Assembly (NCBI GenBank): GCA_015499985.1
Contig: JAAAUF010000054.1
Location: forward strand, 21,363 to 80,639
From: Haplosporangium gracile
Lineage: Eukaryota; Mortierellomycota; Mortierellomycetes; Mortierellales; Mortierellaceae
DNA: 59,277 bases
Direction of reading: 5' to 3'
In this document: one piece after another, positions 10,472 through 20,857 of the stretch
How positions within the stretch are numbered: position 1 is the first letter of the stretch
Layout of the letters: every line of letters starts with the position of its first letter
Made by a program: the position numbers and the translations under genes
Notes under the pieces: model-generated
Told to the model about the DNA's origin: nothing
What the model saw: only the letters and a program-made list of their open reading frames with translations
The model's database searches: none

Positions 10472-12175
10472 TTACTCCATGGGAGTAGGTCCCATACCAC
10501 GACGGAGCTTGTTGTGCTTGATGAACAAACTGCTCAAGAAGCCGAGACCCATGAAGGGAATACAGACAACGAAGGCAGAGTGGATGGCCATCATGTAAGC
10601 TTCCAAGATCTTCTGCTCGAGATCAGCTCCAAAGGTAGGGGCCAAGTACGAGTTAGCAATAACGTCAACAACGGCGGGATGGAGAGCAATGATGGGGGCG
10701 AGGTGGGTCTTGACACCGTTGTTGAAGACAGTTCCGGCAATGGCAACACCCATGACCGATCCGACGGTACGGAAGAAGGTGGCGTTGGCGGTGGCGACGG
10801 CGATATCCTTGGTGACGACCGAAGACTGGATGGCGAGCATCAAGGTCTGCATGCAGAGACCGAGACCGAGACCGATGACCAACATGTAGCCGATTGGGGC
10901 GCCACGACCAGAGTCGACCTTGAGGAGGGTAAGGAGACCGATACCGGTGGTGGAGAGGATGAATCCGACCCAGATGAAGGGGCGGTACTGGCCCCACTTG
11001 GAGACCATGATGCCAGATGAGATGGAGGTGATAAGAAGACCACCGACCAAGGGGAGCATCTCAAGGCCAGCAGAAGTAGCAGACTCTTGGCGAACAATTT
11101 GGAAGTAGAGGGGCATGAAGAACATAACACCAAAGAAGCCCATACCCAAGAAGAAGGACGAAGCAAAGACGGCAACGTTGGTGCGGTCCTTGAAGAGGCG
11201 GAAGGGAATGATGGGTTCGGTAGCCTGCTTCCACTCGATCATGCAAAAGATGAAGAGAACAATGAATCCAGCGCAGAAAAGTCCAATGATGAGAGGCGAG
11301 TTCCATTTGTAGGTCGATCCACCCCAGTTGAGGGGCAAGAGAACAAGAACCAATCCAGCGACCAAGGTGATGGAGCCCAAGATGTCGATGCGCTTGATCT
11401 TCTCCTTAAAGGAGCCAGTGGCGTGGGGGAGGTGGAGCAACTTGACAACGGCAACGATGGTCAAGGCACCGATGGGCAAATTGATGAAGAAGGCCCAGCG
11501 CCACGAGGCGTGGTCGGTAAAGACACCACCGAGAAGAGGTCCAATGACGGAGGAGACACCAAAGACGGCACCGATCATACCCTGGTACTTGCCACGGTCA
11601 CGAAGCGAGACCAAGTCGGTGATGATAATCATGACCATAGACATGATTCCACCGGCACCAATACCAGAGAGACCACGAGAGACGATCATCATGATCATGT
11701 TTTGGGAGGCACCGCAAAGAGCCGAACCAATCAAGAAGACAACAATGGCGAAGAGGAAGGTGGCCTTGCGACCAAAAATATCAGAGAAGCGCCCGTAGAG
11801 GGGCTGGAAGGCGGTGGAGGTGAGGAGGTAGGCAGTTCCGACCCATGGAATATCGTTTAAGGCATTGAACTCATTGGCAATCTTGGGGGTACAGACAGAG
11901 ACGATGGTTTGGTCAAGGGAGGAAAGGAAGACTCCGAGCATAAGACCGATGAAGACGATAATGAGCTCCTTGAAGGGGAGGGTAACGACCACCTTATCGG
12001 CCAGCTGTGGTGGACCGGGGTCGAGCTGACCATATGCCGGTGGACCGGGGTCGAGCTGACCATGTGCCGAAGCTGTGTCGACGTTCTTTTCAGTCATATC
12101 AGTGGACATAGCGAGAGTGGTCTCGGAATGGACCGAGGGGAAGGTGGTGACCGGCTGTTGTTCCTGGGCACCCAT
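10472..12175 (-). CDS. DHA2-family MFS multidrug transporter, copy 2 (intronless)
   Basis: Predicted 14-helix proton antiporter of the DHA2 group, 567 residues in one uninterrupted exon. The start at 12175 (MGAQEQQPV) is chosen because it gives a tail of the same kind as the paralogues; the frame is open further upstream, but a TATA box at 12367-12374 places that stretch in the promoter and leader. The tail carries a tandem duplication of the AYGQLDPGPP-type decapeptide. Conserved signatures: LDQTIVSVCTPKIA, GRFSDIFGRKATF, VIGPLLGGVF, SWRWAFFINLPIG. It is much closer to copy 3 than to copy 1 at both DNA and protein level. Unlike its neighbours it lacks the intron after Gln-Pro-Leu, so the intron was probably lost. 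Substrate unknown. Confidence 0.87.
   Translation of the reverse strand: MGAQEQQPVTTFPSVHSETTLAMSTDMTEKNVDTASAHGQLDPGPPAYGQLDPGPPQLADKVVVTLPFKELIIVFIGLMLGVFLSSLDQTIVSVCTPKIANEFNALNDIPWVGTAYLLTSTAFQPLYGRFSDIFGRKATFLFAIVVFLIGSALCGASQNMIMMIVSRGLSGIGAGGIMSMVMIIITDLVSLRDRGKYQGMIGAVFGVSSVIGPLLGGVFTDHASWRWAFFINLPIGALTIVAVVKLLHLPHATGSFKEKIKRIDILGSITLVAGLVLVLLPLNWGGSTYKWNSPLIIGLFCAGFIVLFIFCMIEWKQATEPIIPFRLFKDRTNVAVFASSFFLGMGFFGVMFFMPLYFQIVRQESATSAGLEMLPLVGGLLITSISSGIMVSKWGQYRPFIWVGFILSTTGIGLLTLLKVDSGRGAPIGYMLVIGLGLGLCMQTLMLAIQSSVVTKDIAVATANATFFRTVGSVMGVAIAGTVFNNGVKTHLAPIIALHPAVVDVIANSYLAPTFGADLEQKILEAYMMAIHSAFVVCIPFMGLGFLSSLFIKHNKLRRGMGPTPME
12011..12070 (-). repeat. Two-copy 30-base tandem repeat in MFS copy 2
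   Basis: Units 12011-12040 and 12041-12070 differ at two positions. They encode two Gly-Gln-Leu-Asp-Pro-Gly-Pro-Pro blocks in the cytosolic N-tail; MFS copy 1 has one block. Confidence 0.9.
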
Positions 12176-12366
12176 TGTGGTAGTAGTAGTTGTTGCTGTG
12201 ATTGTTTGTTGCAAGGGTAGAGACAGGTTAAGTAGAGATAGAAAAGAGAAAAGTATGAATAAAGGGAAAGAAGAAGAAGAGCAGTGAAGAGGAGAAGGAG
12301 AAGGTATGAGGAAGATGAAGATTGAAGATGAGAGTGAAGAAGAAAAAACGGGGGATCTGGGGGTTA

Positions 12367-12374
12367 CCTTTATA
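12367..12374 (-). promoter_or_regulatory. TATA box of MFS copy 2
   Basis: Minus strand reads TATAAAGG, 199 bases upstream of the ATG at 12175. Confidence 0.5.
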
Positions 12375-13647
12375 TGAATTCCAGAACCCCCAATCTCAAT
12401 CCAACAAAAACCACCAAATGGGGGCACTGTTTCTCCGGCATAGAAAATGAGAGACCACCTGAACTCGCTGTGCTCAATGCTTGCTATGTTTGTCGCACAC
12501 TCATCTCTTCGTTCACTCTCGCCTTCCCTCCCCATCTGGACAAAAATTTTCTTTTGGACGTTGACTAAGCTGCACTCCTATTGATTCGCACCAGAACTTA
12601 TTTAATTTTAGAGGTCAGTGGGAATAGCAGTTGTGAGTTTAAGCAGCAGTACAAAAAGTATTCTAAAATATATTACCAATTGAATCACTACTCACTCCTA
12701 ACTCATTTAGCAGTGAGCTCCAAAAAAGGCGACAATTGTGCACAAAGTATTGTACGGCCGACGCACTTCTTGTTGCCTATCGTTAATAGACTTTTTCCCT
12801 TTTCTTCTCCCACAAATTATTGCAAACGGCTAGCAGGGCATATTTCCACTACTGCTGGGTTTAGAAACAACCCGCACTCCTCGCTAGAACATAAAAGAAA
12901 AAACAATGAAAACTCAAAACCGGTTTCTCCTGTCTGGCTGGCTGAGGTGGATATGAATGAACAGAGGCTATCATTCCCTCTTATCAAGGCCAGAGACATA
13001 ACGTTTCCTTGCATCCATTGGTCTAGACCGCAATCAGACACGTATACATGTTAAACTTTCGCGAAAGCCATTCTTCCATTTCCCTGAGGATGTGTTGTTC
13101 TTTCTATCAACCTTTCCTTTGATAGTGTTCAAAAACAAAATAACGACACCCATTTCCTTTGTATGTCTTAAAGCCTATGTCCATTCTTCTTCATACACGC
13201 CCTCAGAGTGTACACATTCTGGTTACGATCATGATTTGGGTGTTGGCCTGGGGGTAAATGTGGGCAAGGCAAGTCTATGTTCATCCATCAACAGGAATTG
13301 CTCCATAGATCCATTTCCCGTTCTTTCCGTGCTGCGGACTGCGTAACAAAGCAAAAGCAACCCAAATAAAGCGAACAAACCCTGCAACAATTAAAAGATA
13401 AAGCACAATAAGCTACTCAAGAGGAAAGTGGATGACGCACTCCCTACTTTGCTTGTGCGCAAGCAAGCAAGCATCAACCACACACAAAAAAAATAAACAA
13501 ACAATCAGGAAAGAAAAAGCGGAAGTCCCTTCTCTTTGCTCATCTCAACGTATTTGCGCCTGAAGAAAGAAATTTTTTTGTTCGGAATATTACCTTACAC
13601 GGATTAAACCTCAAAAACATTTTGCCGTGGCGAATCACACCTCACGA

Positions 13648-13680
13648 AAGCCGGGATTCCGGCTTAATATTCCATTAAGC
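13648..13680. repeat. Pair of overlapping 7-base hairpins
   Basis: Arms 13648-13654 and 13659-13665 (AAGCCGG / CCGGCTT, 4-base loop) are perfect. They overlap a second perfect pair, 13662-13668 and 13674-13680 (GCTTAAT / ATTAAGC, 5-base loop). The two structures share bases and so are mutually exclusive. Confidence 0.7.
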
Positions 13681-14566
13681 GGTTTTTTTTCTGTGAGTTC
13701 GTTCCACACTCATTTGAGAGATCTCAACTTAGTCAACGCTCCAAAAAGGAAAAAAAATAATAATGAGTTTGTGGTTTTTGCTCGAATGAAAGGAGACGAG
13801 AGCAAAGGACACATCGAACACACGCTCTCTGTACTCTGTAACAAAAAGGATGAACAGAATTGCCTGACTGACAGCCTGCATCGCATTTCATCTCTTCTCT
13901 TTTCTTCCGATTTCAAAAGGACGACGCAAGCAAAAAAAACCAAGAAACCTTCATTGCTTGCCATGAATGGAAATTTCCGATTGCGCTTGTTTTTTTTAGA
14001 TGTTGACACACAGGGGATGGACGGGAAGAAACAAGAGAGCGTCATTGCAGTAAAATAAGCGATTGTTTATTTTTGTATGCGTTGTCGGATTAATGCTCTT
14101 TCTTAGTAATGAGTTCAAATTGCGGCCGGGCCATGTCACCCGTTTCTTCCATGGATGCAAGGTTAATCCTGACGACTTTCAGGGGGATTTGTCACTGGTG
14201 GACGGTGGCAATTATGAATTCCTGTTATGGCAGAATTGCGTCTTGAGGAGAATGGACGTAGAGGGAAGAAGGAGGATCGAACTTTCTAAATGAGCGCAAT
14301 GTCTATTGTCTAATCCACGTAACTCGGCGCCTGTCATTTATTTCTTCCTTTTTCTATGAACAAGATCCTCCATGCTTATGCTTACCGCGTTTTGAACGCT
14401 ATAGCAAAAAAAAAATCCATGCATGGCTTTGTTCGTGTTGAGTCGAGTACTATATTTCAAGCTACACTCACATGCTTACCATTCTAAGAGGAATGAATAA
14501 TAGTGTTTATTTTTGAAATAATATAAAATCTGCTCGGGTATATTCATGCATAGGGGCGCCGTACAT

Positions 14567-16485
14567 TTATTTCGACGAGAGAGGGCCACCATTAGTAGCA
14601 CCTCTTGGACTACCGGCTACTCCTCCTACACCTCCTGAACCACCGGGACCGCCAGGGGGACCACCAGGACGACGTAACTTGTGGTGCTCAATAAACAAGC
14701 TGCACAAGAACCCAATACCCATCAGGGGAATCGAGACCGTAAAAGCCGACCGAAGAGCCTCCATGTACGCCTCCAAGATCTGACGCTCAAGGACAAGACC
14801 AAACGAAGGGGCCAAATAAGAGTTTTGGATCACTGCTGCGACCTCAGGGTGGATCGCGATAATGGGCCCCAGATGCTTATGGACCCCATTGTTGAAGACA
14901 GTTCCAATAATGGCCACACCCATCACCGAGCCGACAGTTCGAAAGAATGTCGTGTTGGCGGTGGCGACGGCAATGTCCTTCATGGGGACCGCGGATTGGA
15001 TTGCAACTATCAAGGTCTGCATGCAGAGACCGAGACCGAAGCCGATGATCAACATGAAGCCGATCTGAGAGCCCCGGTTGGAGTCGACCTGGAGGAGGGT
15101 TAGAAGGCCGATGCCCGTGGTGGCGAGGATGAATCCGACCCAGATGAAGGGGCGGTACTGGCCCCATTTGGAGATCATGTTTCCGGACGAGATGGAGGCG
15201 GTCATCATGCCGGCGACAAGGGGGAGCATCTCGAGACCGGCGGTGGTTGCAGATTCTTGACGGACGATCTGGAAGTACAAGGGCATGAAAAACATGATAC
15301 CAAAGAAGCCTGTACCTATGAAGAAGGCCGAGGTAAAGACGGCGACGTTGGTGCGGTTCTTGAAGAGGCGGAAGGGAATGATCGGTTCAGCAGCCTGCTT
15401 CCATTCAATCATGCAGAACACGAAAAGAACTGCAAAACCGCCGCAGAAGAGGCCAATGATCAGACCCGAGTTCCAGGGGCGCGTCGTGCCACCCCAGTTC
15501 AGGGCTAAAAGAACAAGGGTCAAACCAATGATCAGGGTAATCGCGCCCAGGGCGTCGATACGCTTAACCTTCTCCTTGAACGAGCCCTTGACATGGGGCA
15601 AGTGCAGCAACTTGACAATGACGGCAAGGGTGATAACTCCAATGGGTAAATTGATGAAGAACGCCCAACGCCAGGTGGCGTGGTCGGAAAAGACACCGCC
15701 GAGTAAGGGACCGATCACCGAAGAAATCGCAAAGACACCGCCAAACAGCCCCTGGTACTTGCCACGGTCGCGCAGCGAGACCAGACCCGCGACAATAATC
15801 ATGGCGGTTGACATGATACCCCCGGCACCGATACCAGAGAGGCCGCGAGAGATGATCAGCATGGTCATATTCTGGGAGGCACCACAAAGAGCAGAGCCGA
15901 TCAGGAAGACGACGATCGCGAAGAGGTAGGTAGCCTTGCGGCCAAAAATATCTGAGAACCGGCCATAGCTACAAAAAGCATATTATACGTGGACGAATGG
16001 GGGTATTGGTAGTGAGTTAACTTTTCTTTTTTGTTGAAGTTTTTCCAGAAGTGCTGTTCGGTTAAATTACACAAAAAATGACTTTTTAGGACTTACAGAG
16101 GCTGGACGGTAGTGGATGTCAAGAGGTAAGCGGTACCAACCCAAGGGATCTCGCCCAGAGAATCAAAATCATTCGCGATCTTGGTGGTGCAAACTGAAAC
16201 GATGGTCTGATCAAGAGAGGAGAGGAAGAGACCCAGCAAGAGGCCAATCAGGACGACAATGAGTTCCTTGAAGGGCGGTGTCACCACACCGTTATCGCCC
16301 CCCATTTGTGGTTGTGGTAATTGGCCAGGACCTGGCGCTGCTACTGCTGCCTCGATATCGATTTTGGAACTTGAAGGAAGTGGCTGTGGCGGTGATGATG
16401 GGGTATCGAGGGCGGTCTTTTCGGGTACATCAGGGATAGTGATGACCGAGTCTGAAGGGGTTGTGGACGACGCGGGTTTATCCAT
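14567..16485 (-). CDS. DHA2-family MFS multidrug transporter, copy 3
   Basis: Predicted 14-helix proton antiporter of the DHA2 group. Two exons, 16485-16097 and 15968-14567, encode 596 residues. The intron falls after Gln-Pro-Leu and before TyrGlyArg of motif A (YGRFSDIFGRK), exactly as in copy 1. Other signatures are LDQTIVSVCTTKIA, VIGPLLGGVFSDHA and WRWAFFINLPIG. The N-tail is Pro/Ser-rich and keeps a degenerate version of the repeat (GPGQLPQPQ). The C-tail is an unusual Gly/Pro-rich extension (RRPGGPPGGPGGSGG and on) absent from the other copies. The start is the first ATG after the TATA box at 16734-16741. Substrate unknown. Confidence 0.87.
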
Positions 16486-16733
16486 TTTTGCGTTGTGCCC
16501 GAAATAAGTAAGGCTGGCAGTTGATTGTGAAAGGAAAGAGAAAAGGAAGTCGAATGGTATGTGTTGCGTGTATGTGGAGAAAGGAACAAAGAGAAAGAGA
16601 ATATAAAGGGAGGGACAATGGCGCTAGTAGGACAAAGGATCGAGAGTAAGAGCTGTTTGTAGAACTGGGAGTTGAAAGCTGCGAAAAAAAGATGATAATG
16701 ATGATGCCAACGAAGAGTGGCAAAAGGGGGCCC

Positions 16734-16741
16734 TTTTTATA
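16734..16741 (-). promoter_or_regulatory. TATA box of MFS copy 3
   Basis: Minus strand reads TATAAAAA, 256 bases upstream of the ATG at 16485. Confidence 0.5.
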
Positions 16742-17211
16742 CTCCTTTTCCTCCGTTCCACAGCAGCCAGGGTGCTTGATCCATCTTTGTCTTTGTTGCT
16801 CTCCTTCATGTTTTTCCATGACACGACAATGGCTTCTCTCCACACCCGCATTATGTACAGTTGAGCTCTTGTCCTCTGAAAAAAAAGGCGGTTAAAAAAA
16901 CGTACACAGATGAAAGAGAGTAAACAGCGTGAAGGAATCCCTTGACTCCTTGCCAAGACAATAGACAACAAACAATAATAACAGCAACAGCATAGTCCTC
17001 TCGCAGTGCTTTCTCGCACCTATTTTCATCTTTCCCCCATCTTCTTCCAATTGACATTGGCAGACAGGCGGGCGAGTAGCATGCAGGCAAAAATAAGCAT
17101 TTGTATCACAAGGCCTTATTTTTGTGCCAAAGGACAGCAATTCACGAAAAAGGAAATTTTCCGAAGGGCTCACTTCTTTTTTTCAATTTCTCCCAGATCA
17201 ATCTATCCACA

Positions 17212-17295
17212 TAGTCTCGCTGCCATCCCTTCACTACGTGAAGGCTCAGGATGGGATCCTGACCACACAAAAGTGAAGGGATGGCAGCGAGACTA
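17212..17295. repeat. Perfect 24-base inverted repeat with nested hairpins
   Basis: Arms 17212-17235 and 17272-17295 are exact reverse complements over 24 bases, separated by 36 bases. Inside are two further perfect 7-base hairpins: CCTTCAC/GTGAAGG (17228-17244, overlapping the left arm) and TCAGGAT/ATCCTGA (17246-17262, 3-base loop). No coding gene overlaps it. Confidence 0.9.
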
Positions 17296-18592
17296 CTGTC
17301 CACATTCGTCTTCGCTCCTGTACCAATATGGGAATTATTCTCGGTTTGTCCAAATGGACAAAAGCCTCCTAGCATGGTCGGTATCGACGGAGAAAGGGAA
17401 AATAGCGTCAGCCCACTAATATTCCATTCCTCGTTTCTCCGTTTCTCAGCTTACTTCCTTTTATGAAAAAAAGGATATCCTGGTGTTGCGGGTTTACTTT
17501 TAATTTATTCCCTTTTTTATTCGATGAAGAAGTGCACAAAGTGCGGACGTCACCACTCAGCAGGCATATTAGCCCCTTGGTGGTGTGTAGTAAACATCAG
17601 ACTCTTTCTTCCCATTGACACACAAGACTACACCCTGACTTTTCACTAGAAAAAGAAACAGCCCAGGGAGGAATAACCGCGCTGACTACACAGACACAGA
17701 ATGGAAATGACCTTCCTTTTGAACTCTCCACAGAACCTCTTTCCTGGCACCGCCGAACCCAATTGAGCACAACAACTCGCTCTCGACCTCCCATTCCTTC
17801 TTTGAACAATTGCACATTTTCATGCATAAAATCTTTGGTAGTTTTGTAGTGATAGACACTGGGAGGGAATTATTGCTTGGGTAGGTGAGTTGCGTACACC
17901 TTTTTGCCCCGTGCCCCAAGTTGCTATGATTTTCACTATGAAATCGAAATCTTCCTGAAGATTTTGTCTTGCCAAATAAGCGTGCATAAGCCTTGGATAT
18001 GACGAAAAGATGGCGAAGCTCGGACCTACGAACGGCGGGCAATGGGCTATAGACGAGCTTGCCGAAGGTGCATACGGACCAATCGGATCTTGTCCATGGA
18101 AGGGAGAGCCCATGTGTTTTTTTTCTTGTGTTCAGAGAGGAACGAGTTAAGCAGCTATTCACGACGCATTTTTTTTTTTGTTCCATGGTAAAAAATACAT
18201 GTTCAGTCGATCCGCTTTGGTTGAGAGCAAAGCACAGGAACATTCGTTATTAATGAATCAACTGAAGTAACAAAGCAAACAAAAACCTATGAGGTATACC
18301 TCAGAGGCGCACTCCAGTCGCGAATAATCAAAGCACATAAATGTGCAATAATGTACCCTCAACTCTTGCTTTTGCCATAATTTTGACAGTAACCCGGATT
18401 CAATATGTTTTGCAAAAGCTCATTGGCTTAAAGCCAGAATAATTCATTCTTTTATTTAGGGTACAAAGCCTGATCAATTTGTTCCTACAAGCGCCTGCAA
18501 TAACGGCGTCAAAAAAAGACATGCCATTCTTTTTGAAGGCTGTAATAAAGCAACGATGGATGTTTTTATATCGTAATACGGTACTAGGCGGT

Positions 18593-20857
18593 TTAAATGG
18601 CCATGTTGATGTACTTGTACTGAGTGTACTCATCCAGACCCTGGCGGGCTCCCTCACGACCGATTCCTGACTCCTTGATCTAGACGCATGGACATTTTTG
18701 CGGAGATAAAAAAATTAGCTTTTTGATCCTTGCACCTAAAATTAATTTCATCTTGAAATATTATCAACAGCCAAAAAGAAAAAGAAACTTACGCCACCAA
18801 AAGGTGCCACTTCTGAAGAGATGGCCCCAGTGTTCACACCGACCATGCCCACCTGCAAGTTCTCAGCAACTCTCCAACACCTCGATATGTCCTTGCTGAA
18901 AAAGTATCCTGCGAGTCCGACTCGAGTGTTGTTCGCGTATTCCAGAACCTCCTCCTCAGTGTCAAAGCTGAAGATGCCCGCAATAGGGCCGAACGTCTCC
19001 TCGTTTGCAATCCGCATGTTATTGTTCATGTCGGTCAGAACTGTTGGCGGATAAAAGTATCCATGTGTGTTTTCGCTCTCCTTACCTCCTGTCAACAGTT
19101 TGGCTCCATGATCAAGAGCGTCATGGACATGGGAGCGAACCTTCTCCACCGATGTCTTGTTGATCAATGGTCCATGAGTCGTGTCGTCTTCCATTCCTGA
19201 TCCGACGCGGAACTTTTCAACCTTCTCCCGCAAGCGCTCACCAAACATATCCTTGATCGAGGAGTGCACATAGAATCGGTTCACACAGATGCAAGTCTGA
19301 CCGCTCGATCGGAACTTGGTCATAACGGCAGCTATTACCATCGAGCAGAATACATGTTAATGGAGAGTTGATTATTGGCATTTCTCAAGGAAAAAAGGCA
19401 TGAGACAATATGCCATGCTTTCACGCACCATCAACGGCCTTGTCGATATCAGCATCCTCAAAAACAATAAACGGGGCATTGCCTCCCAACTCAAGCGAGA
19501 CCTTCTTGACAGTGTCAGCACTATGCTTCAGCAACATTTTTCCGACGGCTGTAGATCCTGTGAATGAGATCCCTGAAATATCCTGACTTTCGCAGAGGTG
19601 CTTTCCAATGGCTTTGGTGTCGTGATGTGCTGTCACGAGTCCGATGACACCCTTTGGAACTCCTGCTCGCTTCCCAAGTTCGTAGAGTGCAACGGCCGAG
19701 ATGGGTGTCTCCGAAGCAGGCTTGGCCACCACAGTGCATCCAACAGCCAGGGCCGCCCCCAGCTTGCGCGTGATCATGGCACTGGGGAAGTCTAATACAG
19801 ATCAAACAGGAAACGCAAGCAGTTAATTTAAGCTCCCGTGACAATGCTAATCAACAGAAACTTAAACGAAGTTCGAAGAAAGACGTACTCCAGGGTGTGA
19901 TGATGCCGACAACTCCGAGAGGTTGGCGGATAGTAATCATTCTCTGATCTCGATTAGGGCTGGGGATCACTTCTCCGTAGAGTCGCTTGGCTTCCTCAGC
20001 GAACCATTCAAAGAAGCTCGCACTAAACAGGTTATCGAAATATCTCATTAGAGTCTACTCATATGTTCCCACCGAGCGCGTCCGACAGTATAAATAACAC
20101 GCTTACCCGTAGCGGACTTCGCCCAGTGCTTCGGCCAACGGCTTGCCGTTCTCCCAGGTAATGATCTTGGCCAGGTCTTGCTCATTCTCTAAAATCAAAT
20201 TGTACCAGTCGCGCAAGATAGTGCTTCGCTCCTTTTCATTTGCAAAGGGATGAAACCTATTAGTGCATGACGTCAAGTAGCGATCATTCATGTAAGGAAA
20301 TGAAATCATTTCTTGTAAGAAAATGAAATCATTTCTAGTTAGGAAATGAGATCATTTCTTGTATAGGAGTGACCTATTGCTTACCTTGGCGGTTTTCTTG
20401 CTCCATAATGGGAATGCTTTCTTGGCAGCTTGGATAGCCATCTCAGTCTCTTTGATTCCCATATCAGGGAAGCTAGCAATCTCGGTACCCTTTGCGGGAT
20501 CTTGGTAGATATTCAACACGACCTCTAATGTTAATAATTGTGCTTGACATCAGGTAACCTTTTGCAAAAAAGAAAACGAGAGTTACCATAGACGGCAAAT
20601 TGTTTTCCTGAGTCGGCGGTGGAGATAAATTCATTATCAATAAAGCCGGCAGCGGTGATCAAGGTAGGGTCGCTCAGCTGGCTCTTGAGGTGGGCGAGAG
20701 AGTTGGCAGCGGAGGAGAAGGAGCGAGAGTTTTGAGCGGCGGAAGAGAGCTGTGAGGCGCGTGGGAAGTTGGATTGCGCGGCCTGGGAGGTTCTTCCGGT
20801 AGCGAGCGAAGCTGCAGTGGGGTTGAGTCCCTTGGTGAGAAGTCCTGGTCGCAGCAT
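18593..20857 (-). CDS. UGA2: Mitochondrial-type succinate-semialdehyde dehydrogenase
   Basis: Oxidises succinate semialdehyde to succinate with NAD(P)+, the last step of the GABA shunt. Seven exons on the minus strand: 20857-20587, 20524-20385, 20231-20107, 20022-19889, 19791-19429, 19331-18793, 18679-18593; 552 residues. The first 60 residues are Ser/Ala/Arg-rich with almost no acidic residues, like a mitochondrial import sequence, so the protein is longer than bacterial GabD. Cofactor and catalytic signatures follow: [23 protein letters not shown], catalytic Glu in [12 protein letters not shown], and nucleophile Cys in [15 protein letters not shown]. The end is [18 protein letters not shown], characteristic of SSADH rather than other aldehyde dehydrogenases. 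I place exon 3 at GAG CGA AGC rather than at an upstream acceptor, because family members run KTAKERS without an insert. Confidence 0.9.
20293..20361. repeat. Three tandem 23-base units in SSADH intron 2
   Basis: Units 20293-20315, 20316-20338 and 20339-20361 are near-identical. Each contains GAAATGA or a variant followed closely by TCATTTC, so each unit can fold back on itself. They lie wholly inside intron 2 (20232-20384), near the donor side. Confidence 0.9.

Larger units (their letters stand above)
12176..14566. other. Long intergenic region between MFS copies 2 and 3
   Basis: About 2.4 kb holding the MFS copy 2 promoter and the 3' side of copy 3. Open frames at 12581-13054 and 13627-14058 have no recognisable domains and biased low-complexity content, so I do not call them. 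Two overlapping short inverted repeats lie at 13648-13680. A GCAAGCAAGCAAG string occurs at about 13458. Confidence 0.5.
16486..18592. other. Intergenic region between MFS copy 3 and SSADH
   Basis: About 2.1 kb without a supportable gene. It contains the MFS copy 3 promoter, the large nested inverted repeat at 17212-17295, and presumably the SSADH 3' UTR near 18500-18592. Confidence 0.5.

Noticed and set aside
10412..11860. Plus-strand open frames of 202 and 257 codons opposite MFS copy 2
   Set aside because: They are the acidic, Gly/Asp-rich mirror of a transporter exon and have no features of a real protein; the minus strand carries all MFS motifs.
12581..13054. 157-codon plus-strand open frame
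   Set aside because: No domain, no splice context, biased composition; it lies in the promoter-side gap of MFS copy 2.
13627..14058. 143-codon plus-strand open frame
   Set aside because: Starts on a non-ATG codon, is Lys/Phe-rich from A/T tracts and resembles nothing known.
20240..20280. Alternative upstream acceptor for SSADH exon 3
   Set aside because: It keeps no frame benefit and would insert residues into a conserved KTAKERS stretch; the AAAAG acceptor at 20232 fits the family.
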